Of a stretch of DNA of 62,231 nt, positions 8,401-17,788 are shown one piece after another (within the stretch, counting starts at the first letter, position 1; the number at the start of each line of letters is the position of its first letter). The stretch is from Oscillospiraceae bacterium (GTDB lineage Bacteria; Bacillota; Clostridia; Oscillospirales; Acutalibacteraceae). Location of the stretch: the NCBI GenBank assembly GCA_902796905.1, contig CADBQU010000036.1, forward strand, positions 1 to 62,231, read 5' to 3'. The notes below the pieces were generated by a model that saw only the letters and a program-made list of their open reading frames with translations, was not told the origin of the DNA and ran no database searches. The translations under genes and the position numbers were made by a program.

Positions 8401-10632
8401 ATGAAATCGTTAAAAAGAATAATCTCAATTGCTTGCTCCTTATGTATATTAGCCGGGGTATTTTGCTCCTGCGGTAAAAAAGAAAAAAGCTTTAAGCAAC
8501 CGGTTTACGATAAAAGCAAATATTCCGTACAGGAAGAAAGCGGAGTGGTTGCCGAAAACGAAAACTACAAAATTTCGTGGAACAACGAAAGATTTTCCGT
8601 TATTTTTACAAATAAAAAAGACGGTACGGTTTACGGCACAAACCCCAACGACTATGCAAAGCTTAATAACACAAATGCCACTGCGGATTTTAACAATTCG
8701 CCTTTAACGGTACAGTACACAATTAACTCATTACCGTATGAAACAATGGCGGCAGCATCTTCTCTTAGCCAACAGGCTGTTGCAAGCGAAAAAATAGAAA
8801 ACGGAATAAAAGTTACATATTATTTCCCGGAATTTAAGTTTGCAGTACCCGTTAAATATTATTTAGAAGGCGACGCCTTTAAAATATCGGTAGACCCTAA
8901 GGAAGTATCCGAAGGCGGAGATTACAAGGTTGTATCGGTTAAATTAAATCCTTTAGTTTGCTCTACGGCTAACACAAAGAACGGCAGCAAAGATTCTTAT
9001 TTGGTAGTGCCTTCCGGAAGCGGAGCACTTATGTATGCCGATTATCGCGGAGAGGATACCACAAGAAGATATACCGCCGAAGTTTACGGAGAAGATTTTT
9101 CCATAGACCGTTATCAGGATTATGAAAATGACGCTAAAATTTCCATGCCGTTTTTCGGGGCAAGAAACAGCAAAAGCGGAATAATGGGAATTATAGAAAA
9201 CGGAGCAGACAGTTGTACGTTAACTGCCGAGGCAGGAGATTCTTCTTTAGGATATTCTTACATTTATCCCACATTACATTTACGTTCGGAAGGCGTAGCG
9301 TTTTTATCGGGTACATGGCGTAACAAGTACGAAGATAAAACAAATAATGTAGAGCCAATAGTTGTTTCTTATTACGGATTAACTTCCGGAGAAAATAACT
9401 ATGTTTCTATGGCAAAGAAATATCAACAGTATTTAATTAAAAACAAAGGTTTAACAAAAACCTCTGCCAACAAGCTTTTAAATGCCAAGCTTTACGGCTA
9501 TTTTATGGAAGACGATTTGTTTTTAGGTATTCCTACCAAAAAAGCAGTATCTATGACCACATATAAGCAAGCGGAAAGCATTTTGAAAGAGCTTAAAAAT
9601 ATTACCGGCGGCAGTTTAAGCGCCGTTATGGACGGTTACGGCAGCGGCGGTATTGACGGCACGCAAATAGCCGGCGGCTTTAAGCTTACGGGTGTAGTGG
9701 GAAGCGGTAAAGATTTAAAGAATTTTATAAGCTTTACCGATAGCGCAAATATTAATACTTATTTTAACTTTAATATTTCTACGTTTAAAAAATCCGCAGG
9801 CGGTATAAGCAAGGGCAAAAACGCCGCTATTAACATTAACGGAACAGCCGCTATTGCAAGAGAATTTTGGAAGAGCAGCAAAAACCGTTTGGAAGAAGAC
9901 GACGGCGGTACAATTAAATATTATTTAAAGAGAAAAGATTTATCTTTGGCTACCGAAAAGGTTATTGAATATGCTAAAAAAGAAGGTATAAAAAACATAG
10001 CTTTCGGAGATTTGGCACATATTAAATATTCCGATTATACAGCCGGTGCAAAATATCCTTCGGCTTATAAAATGAGTTCGGATATTTCGGATATTTTGAA
10101 AAAAGCAAAAGACAGCGGAATGAGCGTTATGGCAGAAGGACCGTTTGACTATTCCGCCATAAATTCCAACACTTTAACCGGAACACCTTTATATTCTACA
10201 CAAGACAGAAGTTTTGATGAAGAAGTGCCCCTTTATGCTTTGGTGTTCCAGGGATATAAAGAAAGCTATTCAACACCTATTAATACATCTACAACCCGCC
10301 GCAAGGTATTCTTAAAATCTATGGCAATAGGCAGCGGATTATCGGTTAACTTAATAGGAGAATACAACACAGAGCTTAGAAAGAAACAAAGCGTTAACTT
10401 CGGCGCATATTTATACGACGACAATAAAGGTTATATAGAAACCTTTATAAACGAAGGCGGAGAGTTTTTAAAGAGCGTTGCAAACGCTGAAATTAAAAAC
10501 TACACAATACTTTCTAAGGATGTTACCAAAACGGAGTTTTCTAACGGTAAGGTAATAATAGTTAATTTAAGTGATAAAGCTGTTAAAACCGAAATGGGAA
10601 CAGTTGAAGCACAAAATTTTATTACAAAGTAA
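8401..10632 (+). CDS. Large DUF5696-like lipoprotein
   Basis: 743-residue exported lipoprotein. The signal peptide ends in a Cys-rich lipobox region (GVFCSCGKK), so it should be tethered outside the membrane. The N-terminal half (about 40-330) is beta-rich. The second half (about 345-700) alternates strands and helices like a TIM barrel and has acidic loops such as SAVMDGYGSGGIDG and VMAEGPFDYSA. It matches my memory of the DUF5696 family, found beside sugar ABC permeases and Yip1-like proteins; a glycosidase-like role is plausible but not shown. Ribosome site AAGGAGGAAG. Confidence 0.6.
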   Translation: MKSLKRIISIACSLCILAGVFCSCGKKEKSFKQPVYDKSKYSVQEESGVVAENENYKISWNNERFSVIFTNKKDGTVYGTNPNDYAKLNNTNATADFNNSPLTVQYTINSLPYETMAAASSLSQQAVASEKIENGIKVTYYFPEFKFAVPVKYYLEGDAFKISVDPKEVSEGGDYKVVSVKLNPLVCSTANTKNGSKDSYLVVPSGSGALMYADYRGEDTTRRYTAEVYGEDFSIDRYQDYENDAKISMPFFGARNSKSGIMGIIENGADSCTLTAEAGDSSLGYSYIYPTLHLRSEGVAFLSGTWRNKYEDKTNNVEPIVVSYYGLTSGENNYVSMAKKYQQYLIKNKGLTKTSANKLLNAKLYGYFMEDDLFLGIPTKKAVSMTTYKQAESILKELKNITGGSLSAVMDGYGSGGIDGTQIAGGFKLTGVVGSGKDLKNFISFTDSANINTYFNFNISTFKKSAGGISKGKNAAININGTAAIAREFWKSSKNRLEEDDGGTIKYYLKRKDLSLATEKVIEYAKKEGIKNIAFGDLAHIKYSDYTAGAKYPSAYKMSSDISDILKKAKDSGMSVMAEGPFDYSAINSNTLTGTPLYSTQDRSFDEEVPLYALVFQGYKESYSTPINTSTTRRKVFLKSMAIGSGLSVNLIGEYNTELRKKQSVNFGAYLYDDNKGYIETFINEGGEFLKSVANAEIKNYTILSKDVTKTEFSNGKVIIVNLSDKAVKTEMGTVEAQNFITK

Positions 10633-10649
10633 AGGAGGGATAAACATAA

Positions 10650-11606
10650 ATGGACGCAACATTAAAAGAACCTAAAAAGGTTAAAGCCCCTAAGAAAAAA
10701 AGAATAAGGGGAATAGAATCTAAAAAAAGTATGTACGGACGTATGTTTATTCTTCCGTGGTGCATTGGTATGTTATTGTTCTTTATTATACCTTTGTTCC
10801 AAAGTCTTATATATTCGTTCAGTACGGTTTGGGTAGAACCCGGACTTATGGAAACCGAACTTTCCGGGCTTGAGAATTATAAGTTTATATTAAATGAAGA
10901 CCCTAACTACACAAACAATTTGTGGAGTGCTATACAGAGTTTCTTTAGGAATATGCCTATTATTATAATAGTAAGTTTAATATTGGCTATAGTTCTTAAC
11001 CAAAAATATCCCGGAAGAATGATTTTCCGTTCGGTATTCTTTGTACCCGTTATAGTAGCAACAGGTGTTGTTATGGAACTTTTAACAAAAAATTTAAACG
11101 GTGTTGACGCTATTATAACTCTTACTACCGAAACCGAAAACGTTTATTCGGAAGGTACGGGAGGAATGGACTTCACGGTGGTGCTGCAATCACTGAATTT
11201 CCCGGAGGAAATAACCAAAACGATGTCGGGATTAATTACAAATATATTCAACACGCTTTGGTCCTGCGGTATTCCTATAATTTTGTTCCTTGCCGGTTTA
11301 CAAACCATACCCGAGCAGCTTTACGAAGCTTCTACGGTTGAAGGTGCTACCAAATGGGAAGAATTTTGGTACATAACTTTACCTATGCTTAGCCAAACGC
11401 TATTACTTGTAATTATATTTACAATGATAGATTTGTTAACGCAAAACACCAACCCGGTTATTCAGCAAGCATATACGCTTATGAGTGCGCAGAGCGTTTA
11501 CGACCAATCGGCTGCAATGCTTTGGCTGTTCTTTGGAATTATAGGTTTGGGCGTAGGAATAGTAATATTCTTGTATACTAAGATATTACTTAAAAAATGG
11601 AATTAG
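10650..11606 (+). CDS. Sugar ABC transporter permease, second set (MalF/UgpA type)
   Basis: 318-residue permease. A highly basic N-terminal tail (residues 1-28) precedes six predicted helices, the first being MFILPWCIGMLLFFIIPLFQ. The EAA-like loop reads YEASTVEGATKWEEFWYITL. A long extracytoplasmic loop of about 50 residues (NLNGVDAIITLTTETENVYS and on) sits between helices 3 and 4. It starts 17 bases after the DUF5696-like gene behind AAAGGAGGG. With 11619-12617 it forms a second pair in the same operon. Confidence 0.87.
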   Translation: MDATLKEPKKVKAPKKKRIRGIESKKSMYGRMFILPWCIGMLLFFIIPLFQSLIYSFSTVWVEPGLMETELSGLENYKFILNEDPNYTNNLWSAIQSFFRNMPIIIIVSLILAIVLNQKYPGRMIFRSVFFVPVIVATGVVMELLTKNLNGVDAIITLTTETENVYSEGTGGMDFTVVLQSLNFPEEITKTMSGLITNIFNTLWSCGIPIILFLAGLQTIPEQLYEASTVEGATKWEEFWYITLPMLSQTLLLVIIFTMIDLLTQNTNPVIQQAYTLMSAQSVYDQSAAMLWLFFGIIGLGVGIVIFLYTKILLKKWN

Positions 11607-11618
11607 GAGGGGAATAAA

Positions 11619-12617
11619 ATGGAAAAAGAAAATAAAAAAATAAATATTCCCGAAGCTCCTAAAAGATCAATAGGCATTACAAAATATCAGATAAAGAAAA
11701 ATGTAAAACAGGTTTTAACAATGATAGCAAGATATGCCTTGTTAATATCGGTAAGTTACATAGTTTTGTATCCGTTATTTGCATTAATAGCATATACGCC
11801 TATGTCCAGAACGGATATATTGGATCCTTCGGTTATATGGTTTTCAAAGCATCCTACAACAGGCAACTTGGTAGCCGCATGGGGAGCGCTTGATTACTTG
11901 AACGGATTGTCGCGTACACTTTTAGTAGGAATAGTTTCGGCTATAATAGAAGTATTTACATGTGCTATAGCGGCATACGGTTTTGCAAGATTTGAATTTA
12001 AAGGTAAAAATTTACTTTTTGCATTGGTTTTATTAACGGCTATAGTTCCGGTACAAATTTTGGCAATACCTTTGTACTTAAACTTTAGGTATTTAGACTT
12101 TTTCGGTTTAACAAAGCTAATAGGCGGAGCGTTTTTTGATAATCCGGATTTTGTTATAGATTTAACCGAAACACCTTTTACTTTCTGGTTGCCTTCGTTA
12201 TTCGGCGTAGGTTTGCGTTCGGGATTGTTTATATTTATTTACAGACAATTCTTTGTAGGCTTACCTAAAGAACTTGAAGAAGCCAGTTGGATAGACGGAG
12301 CCGGACCTTTAAAAACATTCTTTAAAGTAGTTATTCCTTCCAGTGGCGTTGTATTTTTAACAGTTACCATATTTTCAATAATTTGGCACTGGAACGAATA
12401 CCATTTATCTGTTTTGTACTTTAATAATAAGCATCCGCTTGCGGTTGCGCTTTCGGGAGTTGTATCGTATTTTACACAAAGCGGTATAAATTACGAAACG
12501 GCTCAGGGAGCTATTTCGGCAGCATGTTTGCTGTTTATAGCGCCGGTACTTATAATGTACATGTTTATGCAAAGGAAATTTATTCAAAGTGTTGACAGAG
12601 TAGGTATTGTAGGTTAA
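11619..12617 (+). CDS. Sugar ABC transporter permease, second set (MalG/UgpE type)
   Basis: 332-residue permease with six predicted helices. The EAA loop is LEEASWIDGAGPLKTFFKVV, followed by SIIWHWNEYHLSVLYF as in MalG-type proteins. An extra extracytoplasmic stretch lies around residues 160-190. The start follows AGGAGGGG by 8 bases, and the gene is 12 bases downstream of its partner. The next gene, a binding protein, is 68 bases away beyond a weak hairpin. Confidence 0.88.
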   Translation: MEKENKKINIPEAPKRSIGITKYQIKKNVKQVLTMIARYALLISVSYIVLYPLFALIAYTPMSRTDILDPSVIWFSKHPTTGNLVAAWGALDYLNGLSRTLLVGIVSAIIEVFTCAIAAYGFARFEFKGKNLLFALVLLTAIVPVQILAIPLYLNFRYLDFFGLTKLIGGAFFDNPDFVIDLTETPFTFWLPSLFGVGLRSGLFIFIYRQFFVGLPKELEEASWIDGAGPLKTFFKVVIPSSGVVFLTVTIFSIIWHWNEYHLSVLYFNNKHPLAVALSGVVSYFTQSGINYETAQGAISAACLLFIAPVLIMYMFMQRKFIQSVDRVGIVG

Positions 12618-12631
12618 AATATAGTTAGGAA

Positions 12632-12656
12632 AATTGTATGAAAATACAATGTTTTT
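12632..12656 (+). terminator. Weak intercistronic hairpin with T-run
   Basis: AAATTGTATgaaAATACAATG followed by TTTTTAT lies between the last permease and the final binding-protein gene. It is an A/T-rich stem that could be a leaky terminator or an mRNA-stabilising hairpin adjusting expression of the downstream gene. Confidence 0.4.
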
Positions 12657-12685
12657 ATAAAAAAATTTTATGGAGGTAAACAAAT

Positions 12686-14215
12686 ATGGCAAATACTTTA
12701 GCAAAAAATGTTACCAAAGTTTTGGCATTATTACTTGCTATGGTTATGTTGTTTGCATCCTGCGGCGGCAATAAAACAAACAGCAGCGGTCAGCAGGTAG
12801 ACGATAACGGCAGCGTTATCGACGGCGACAACAACGGCGACGGTAATAATACCGACGGTAACGAAAGCGGTAGCGACAAAACTACCAGTGGCAGCAACAA
12901 AAACAGCAAAAACAGCAAAAACAACAAAAACAACAAAAACGGTAACGGCGGTACAACTACCACCAGCAAAGAAACAAAGTGGGCTTCTAACTATTTAAGC
13001 AAAATGCCTGCTTCCGTTAAGAAAAAAGAAATTCACGTTTTAATGTGGAGAAAATACGATGCTGTTGAAAAGAAAACAATTGAATCTTTCCAAAAAGCTA
13101 CAGGCATAAAAGTTAGAACAACAGTTTCGAGCGCTTACGCTACAAAATTGGCACAGCTTATAGCCGGTAAAGACAATCCCGACGTAGTATGTTTGGAAAG
13201 TAACTGGCCCGGTACGGCAGTTAACTGTTTACAGCCGCTTGATAAATACAAATTCCGTTTAGATGACAGTATTTGGTCTAAAACAGCTATGAATAATGTT
13301 AAAGCAAACGGTAAATATTACGGTGTTGCTATAGACGGTTCTTGGAGCTGCGACGACACATATTACTGCACATACTATGCTCCTTCTGTATTAAAGGCAG
13401 CGGGAATTACAGCTAACCCCTGGAACTTATATAAACAGGGCAAATGGGATTGGAACCAAGCTAAATCCATTGCTAAAACATTCTATACAAAATACAGCGG
13501 TAAAAAGAACGGTATTTTGAATTTGTATGAGAACGATACTTATATGTTATCTGCCGGTGTAGATTTCTTAAGCTACAACAACGGTACTTATACAAACAAC
13601 TTAAACAATGCTTCTAAAAAAGCTACAATTGTTAAAGCTTGGAAAGAAGCAGCACAAGAGAGCGCAGATAAAATTTTAAATATCACTTACGACGCTACTG
13701 TATTAAACCAGGGCAATACAGCTTTATTTAACTCTATTTCCTACGGTTTATATTCACAGTGCGACTGGTTTGGCAGCTTAACTGTTAAAGGCGGTATATC
13801 CGGCTTACAGGCAGTTCCGGTAGCAGGTCCTACAGCAGGAAAAACTTATGTTCCTTACAGACCTAAATGCTGGGGCGTTGCAAAAGGTTCCGATAACGTT
13901 GAAGGCGCAGCATACTTCTTAAGATACTTCTTGGATCCTAAAACAAACGGTTCTACATCTTCATTTGGCAACAGCCAATTTAAAGAAGTATTTAACGTTA
14001 TTACCGGTAAAAACAAGAGCCATCCTATAACAAGAATAGTTAGAGCTACACCTTATGTTATGGATTATCAGAAGAAAGACAGTGCTTCTGCAATGTACAG
14101 AAAAATATCTGGTGCAGGACAAAGCCAAGTAGAAACCACGATTGATTCTTACAAAGGCACAATTAACAGTGCAGCAAGCTCTGTTAACAACTTAATTAAA
14201 AAACGTGCAAGATAA
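12686..14215 (+). CDS. Sugar ABC transporter substrate-binding lipoprotein
   Basis: 509-residue lipoprotein. The lipobox LFASC is at about residues 24-28. A long low-complexity tether rich in Asn, Gly, Ser and Lys (about 29-92, with KNSKNSKNNKNNKNGNGG) holds the domain away from the membrane. The binding domain begins near KEIHVLMWRKYDAVEKKTIE and contains the family-1 signature region NPDVVCLES. It is the last gene of the operon and pairs by position with the permeases at 10650 and 11619. Ribosome site TGGAGGT. The substrate cannot be deduced. Confidence 0.87.
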   Translation: MANTLAKNVTKVLALLLAMVMLFASCGGNKTNSSGQQVDDNGSVIDGDNNGDGNNTDGNESGSDKTTSGSNKNSKNSKNNKNNKNGNGGTTTTSKETKWASNYLSKMPASVKKKEIHVLMWRKYDAVEKKTIESFQKATGIKVRTTVSSAYATKLAQLIAGKDNPDVVCLESNWPGTAVNCLQPLDKYKFRLDDSIWSKTAMNNVKANGKYYGVAIDGSWSCDDTYYCTYYAPSVLKAAGITANPWNLYKQGKWDWNQAKSIAKTFYTKYSGKKNGILNLYENDTYMLSAGVDFLSYNNGTYTNNLNNASKKATIVKAWKEAAQESADKILNITYDATVLNQGNTALFNSISYGLYSQCDWFGSLTVKGGISGLQAVPVAGPTAGKTYVPYRPKCWGVAKGSDNVEGAAYFLRYFLDPKTNGSTSSFGNSQFKEVFNVITGKNKSHPITRIVRATPYVMDYQKKDSASAMYRKISGAGQSQVETTIDSYKGTINSAASSVNNLIKKRAR

Positions 14216-14242
14216 AACTTTGAGTTTTAATTGAAATGTTTT

Positions 14243-14273
14243 AAGGACGCATTTTAAAATGCGTCCTTTTTTT
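14243..14273 (+). terminator. Rho-independent terminator of the sugar operon
   Basis: A perfect palindrome (AAGGACGCATTTT / AAAATGCGTCCTT, 14243-14268) is followed by a T-run to 14273. It ends the eight-gene operon. Confidence 0.92.
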
Positions 14274-14291
14274 GCGCAAATTTTATTAGTG

Positions 14292-14380
14292 CGGCGGTTT
14301 TTTAAGGCAAAGCCTTAAAAAACGCCAAAGCCTTAGGCTTTGGCGTTTAAGCCCTTATTTATAAGGGCTTAAAACCGCCG
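14292..14380. repeat. Cloverleaf element CL1
   Basis: The outer stem CGGCGGTTTT (14292) pairs with AAAACCGCCG (ending 14380). Three perfect arms follow inside: TTTAAGGC-aaa-GCCTTAAA, ACGCCAAAGCC-tta-GGCTTTGGCGT and TTAAGCCCTTA-ttta-TAAGGGCTTAA. Nearly every base is paired. It lies between the sugar-operon terminator and the amino-acid transporter promoter. Confidence 0.85.
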
Positions 14381-14425
14381 TAGAACAAAAAAATATAAAA
14401 AACAAAAAATTTTAAAAAAAAAGGG

Positions 14426-14454
14426 TTGACAAATGTAATTTAGTGTGGTAAAGT
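14426..14454 (+). promoter_or_regulatory. SigA-type promoter of amino-acid ABC operon
   Basis: Consensus TTGACA at 14426-14431, a 17-base spacer, then TAAAGT at 14449-14454. It lies 45 bases upstream of the binding-protein start. Confidence 0.8.
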
Positions 14455-14499
14455 ATTAACACAGTACAACAACAGAATAAAAACAAGGAGAAAAAAACA

Positions 14500-15282
14500 A
14501 TGAAAAAAATAATAGCTTTAATATTAACCACATTAGCAATAGCAACCTTATTTACCGGTTGCGGCAAAAAAAATCAAACCGATTTAGAATATGTAAAAGA
14601 AAAAGGAACTCTTATTGTAGGCATTACGGATTTTGAACCTATGGATTATAAAAAAGGCAGCGAATGGATAGGATTTGACGCCGATTTGGCAAAGAAATTC
14701 GGTAAAAGCTTAGGAGTTAAAGTTGAGTTTACCGAAATCAATTGGGATAACAAAGTAATGGAACTTGACGGAAAACAAATTGACTGTGTATGGAACGGTA
14801 TGACATTAACCGACGAAGTAAAAAACGCAATGTCCACAAGCGAAGCATATTGTAATAACTCACAGGTAATAGTTATTAAAAAGGGTGCAAAAATTTCCGA
14901 TACCGCAAAAGAAGGCGACGATTTTAAAGGTTATAAATTTGCCGTAGAAAAAGGCTCGGCAGGTAAAGATATGGCAGAAAAATACGGATATGAATATACA
15001 GAAGTAGACAGCCAAGCAAAAGCATTAATGGAAGTAAACGCAGGAACGGCAAATTGTGCAATTATAGATTCTTTAATGGCTGCGGCTATGGTAGGCGAAG
15101 GCACAAGCTACAGCAACCTTAAATATACGGTTTCTTTAAACGAAGAACTTTACGGTGTTGGATTTAGAAAAAATTCCGATTTAACCGCAAAACTTAACGA
15201 ATTCTTTAAAACCGCCAAAGAAGACGGAACAATGCAAGCAATTGCGGAACAGTACAAAGTACAGGCTGCATTAATAAAATAA
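14500..15282 (+). CDS. Polar amino-acid ABC transporter binding lipoprotein
   Basis: 260-residue lipoprotein of family 3 (GlnH/ArtJ/TcyA type). The lipobox LFTGC is at about residues 17-21. The domain opens with GTLIVGITDFEPMDYK and shows the family block GFDADLAKKFGKSLGVKVEF. A later block around YGVGFRKNSDLTAKLNEF is also typical. It binds a polar amino acid or related compound outside the cell; the exact ligand is not readable. Permease and ATPase follow at 15515 and 16214. The gene starts behind AAGGAG. Confidence 0.9.
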   Translation: MKKIIALILTTLAIATLFTGCGKKNQTDLEYVKEKGTLIVGITDFEPMDYKKGSEWIGFDADLAKKFGKSLGVKVEFTEINWDNKVMELDGKQIDCVWNGMTLTDEVKNAMSTSEAYCNNSQVIVIKKGAKISDTAKEGDDFKGYKFAVEKGSAGKDMAEKYGYEYTEVDSQAKALMEVNAGTANCAIIDSLMAAAMVGEGTSYSNLKYTVSLNEELYGVGFRKNSDLTAKLNEFFKTAKEDGTMQAIAEQYKVQAALIK

Positions 15283-15377
15283 TGTTTTTTATAAAAAACC
15301 AAAACTTGAAATAAAACAATATAAAAAAATACAAATGCCATTAGGAAAGGCAAAAACAAAGTTGTGCTTATAAACCC

Positions 15378-15410
15378 AAAAAGAGAGCGTTTATTTTAAA
15401 CGCTCTCTTT
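15378..15410 (+). terminator. Intercistronic terminator-like hairpin
   Basis: AAAGAGAGCGTTTA pairs almost perfectly with TTAAACGCTCTCTTT, but only a short T tract follows. It sits between binding-protein and permease genes. Partial termination here would give the usual excess of binding protein over membrane components. Confidence 0.75.
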
Positions 15411-15514
15411 GGGCGGTTTTAAAAAGTATTTAATTTTTAAACCAAAATATTAAAGCTGAAATATTATTAAAGCCGGCATAATTGTTTTTATTATTAAATA
15501 AACGGAGAAGATAT

Positions 15515-16198
15515 ATGAGTTTTTCACAACAACTGCCTATAGTTTTTGAAGCGTTAAACGTGGGTTTTTTGCAAACACTTAAATTATTTTTTGTAACCCT
15601 TTTGGGTGCCTTGCCGTTAGGACTTTTAATTTCTTTCGGCTCTATGAGTAAATTTAAACCTTTAAGCGGTTTAATTAAAACAGTGGTTTGGATAGTAAGG
15701 GGCTCGCCTTTAATGATACAATTGCTTATAATATATTATTTTCCGGGTTTGGTTTTTCAGAATAATATATGGGGCAGCGGAGAAAACGGAAGATTTTTGG
15801 CGGCGGCGGTATCGTTTATTATAAATTACGCCTGCTATTTTTCGGAAATATACCGCGGCGGTATACAGGGCGTACCTAAAGGTCAGCAGGAAGCCGGACA
15901 GGTTTTGGGCTTAAAGAAAAACCAAATATTTTTTAAAATCACTTTATTGCAGATGATAAAACAAATAGTGCCGCCTATGAGCAACGAAATAATAACGCTT
16001 GTAAAAGATACTTCTTTGGCAAGAATTATAGCTTTGCAGGAGGTTATTTGGGCAGGCGAAGCGTTTATGAAGGGCTCCAACGGTATTTCGGGTCAAATTT
16101 GGCCGTTATTCTTTACGGCGGTTTATTATTTGGCGTTTAACGGAATTTTAACGCTTTTATTTGGAAAATTGGAAAAGAAACTAAGCTATTTTAAATAA
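15515..16198 (+). CDS. Polar amino-acid ABC transporter permease
   Basis: 227-residue permease of the HisM/GlnP family. Helices start near residue 15, and the classical RGSPLMIQLLIIYYF and YFSEIYRGGIQGVPKGQQEA segments are present, the latter being the conserved loop that contacts the ATPase. The frame extends upstream to a TTG at 15482, but GGAG at 15504-15507 places the start at ATG 15515, 7 bases on. Its ATPase follows 15 bases after the stop. Confidence 0.92.
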   Translation: MSFSQQLPIVFEALNVGFLQTLKLFFVTLLGALPLGLLISFGSMSKFKPLSGLIKTVVWIVRGSPLMIQLLIIYYFPGLVFQNNIWGSGENGRFLAAAVSFIINYACYFSEIYRGGIQGVPKGQQEAGQVLGLKKNQIFFKITLLQMIKQIVPPMSNEIITLVKDTSLARIIALQEVIWAGEAFMKGSNGISGQIWPLFFTAVYYLAFNGILTLLFGKLEKKLSYFK

Positions 16199-16213
16199 AG
16201 GGAGGGAAAAGTT

Positions 16214-17020
16214 TTGGATAACATACTTGAAGTAAAGAACATAAAAAAGAGTTTTGGCAAAACACAGGTTTTAAAAGACATAAGCTTTTCTCTTAAAAAA
16301 GGCAAGGCATTGGCTATAATAGGTTCTTCCGGCAGCGGAAAAACCACTTTGCTGCGTTGCTTAAACTTTTTGGAAAAAGCAAACGAAGGAACAATAAGCG
16401 TAAACGGAGAAGTAATATTTTCGGGTTCGGAAAACCAAAAGCTTTCGGACAGTGAAATAAGAAAAAACCGTTTGCATTTCGGTTTGGTTTTTCAGTCGTT
16501 CAATTTATTTCCGCAATATACGGCAAAAGAAAACGTAATGTTGGCCGAACAGATTTTGGCAAAAGAGCAAATTAAGAAAAACGGAGAATATAACGGTTAT
16601 AAAACCATAAAAGAGGCTTACGAGTTTATAGATAATAAAGCCGAGGATTTGCTTGAAAGCGTTGGAATGAAGCACAAAAAAGATTTTGTTCCGTGCGAGC
16701 TTTCCGGCGGACAGCAGCAAAGGGTGGCAATTGCAAGAGCCTTAGCGCTTAATCCCGATATTTTGTGCTTCGACGAGCCTACTTCGGCGTTGGACCCGGA
16801 AATTACCGGAGAAGTTTTAAACGTAATTAAAAAGCTTGCCGAAAAAAACACCACAATGATAATTGTAACGCACGAAATGGGATTTGCCAAAGAAGTGGCG
16901 GATGAAGTTATGTTTATGGATAACGGCAAAGTGGAAGAAATGGGAACACCGGAAGAAATTTTTTCAAATCCCAAAAGCGAAAGATTAAGAGAATTTTTAA
17001 AAACCGTATTAAGAATATAG
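16214..17020 (+). CDS. Polar amino-acid ABC transporter ATPase
   Basis: 268-residue ATPase (GlnQ type) starting at TTG 16214, 7 bases after GGAGGG. Walker A is GSSGSGKTT, the signature is [15 protein letters not shown], Walker B runs into DEPTSALDP, and the switch His lies in [12 protein letters not shown] block at about residues 112-135 ([20 protein letters not shown]) is longer than in most GlnQ proteins. It energises the permease at 15515 at the inner face of the membrane. Confidence 0.93.
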   Translation: MDNILEVKNIKKSFGKTQVLKDISFSLKKGKALAIIGSSGSGKTTLLRCLNFLEKANEGTISVNGEVIFSGSENQKLSDSEIRKNRLHFGLVFQSFNLFPQYTAKENVMLAEQILAKEQIKKNGEYNGYKTIKEAYEFIDNKAEDLLESVGMKHKKDFVPCELSGGQQQRVAIARALALNPDILCFDEPTSALDPEITGEVLNVIKKLAEKNTTMIIVTHEMGFAKEVADEVMFMDNGKVEEMGTPEEIFSNPKSERLREFLKTVLRI

Positions 17021-17092
17021 GCGTACAACCTATAAAACAAAAAATATATTTATTTAAAAATATAAGAAAATAAAAACTTGATAAAATATAAC

Positions 17093-17120
17093 TTGACAAA
17101 TTATATTTTTGTGATAAAAT
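17093..17120 (+). promoter_or_regulatory. Promoter of the infC-rpmI-rplT operon
   Basis: TTGACA at 17093-17098, 16-base spacer, then TAAAAT at 17115-17120 preceded by TGTGA. It lies about 150 bases before the infC start, leaving room for a regulatory leader. Confidence 0.7.
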
Positions 17121-17256
17121 AAATAAAGACAATAAAGAAGAGCGGCTTTAGGCTCTCACCCCACAGGTTTCGTCCAAAAGGGTCAATATGTTTTATTTTA
17201 TTTATAAGGCTTATTGCGTGGACGATATTATATTTATTGTCCACGTTTTATTTTTT
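17121..17256 (+). promoter_or_regulatory. Probable L20-type autoregulatory leader
   Basis: The transcript upstream of infC has a GC-richer folded part (GCGGCTTTAGGCTCTCACC region, about 17140-17190) followed by a strong terminator at 17217-17256 that ends just before the infC ribosome site. In Bacillus and relatives this operon is controlled by L20 binding to such a leader and causing premature termination. Position and layout match; I could not verify the L20-binding fold base by base. Confidence 0.6.
17217..17256 (+). terminator. Leader terminator upstream of infC
   Basis: CGTGGAC (17217-17223) pairs with GTCCACG (17239-17245), with a 15-base loop, and is followed by TTTTATTTTTT. The T-run abuts the GGAGGT of infC, so termination and translation initiation are spatially coupled. 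Confidence 0.85.
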
Positions 17257-17269
17257 GGAGGTGCGTAGC

Positions 17270-17788
17270 ATTAGCAAACAAGAACTACCTATTAACGAAG
17301 AAATTAAGGAAAAAGAAATAAGAGTAATTGACGCGGACGGTTCGCAGCTTGGTATAATGGCTTTAGACGAAGCTTTAAAAAAATCCGCCGAAAAGGATTT
17401 AGACCTTGTAATGATTGCTCCTAACGCAAAGCCTGCGGTTTGTAAGATAATGGATTACGGAAAGTACAAATTTGAACAAACCAAAAAAGAAAAGGAAATG
17501 CGTAAAAACCAAAAGGTTGTTGAAACCAAAGAAATTCGTTTAGGTCTTTCAACCGATGTACACGATTTTGAAACAAAAGGCAATCATGCCGTTAAGTTTT
17601 TAAAAAGCGGAAATAAGGTTAAAGTTTCCATTCGTTTCAGAGGAAGAGAGCTTGGCCATCCTGAAATAGGCTTGGAAAATATGAAGCGTTTTGCCGAATA
17701 TTGCAGCGAAGTATCCGTTGTAGAAAAGCCGGCTAAGATGGAAGGCAGAAATATGTTAATGTTTTTATCGCCGAAGCCTAATAAATAA
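17270..17788 (+). CDS. infC: Translation initiation factor IF-3
   Basis: 172-residue IF-3. It prevents 50S joining and checks start-codon pairing on the 30S subunit. The protein opens SKQELPINEEIKEKEIRVID, and the C-terminal domain contains EIRLGLSTDVHDFETK and VKVSIRFRGRELGHP. The start is most likely the AUU at 17270: GGAGGT at 17257-17262 is spaced 7 bases from it, while an in-frame GTG at 17261 overlaps the ribosome site. AUU is the known autoregulatory infC start in E. coli and Geobacillus. Upstream open-frame codons (from 17237) overlap the terminator and are not coding. Confidence 0.93.
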   Translation: MSKQELPINEEIKEKEIRVIDADGSQLGIMALDEALKKSAEKDLDLVMIAPNAKPAVCKIMDYGKYKFEQTKKEKEMRKNQKVVETKEIRLGLSTDVHDFETKGNHAVKFLKSGNKVKVSIRFRGRELGHPEIGLENMKRFAEYCSEVSVVEKPAKMEGRNMLMFLSPKPNK

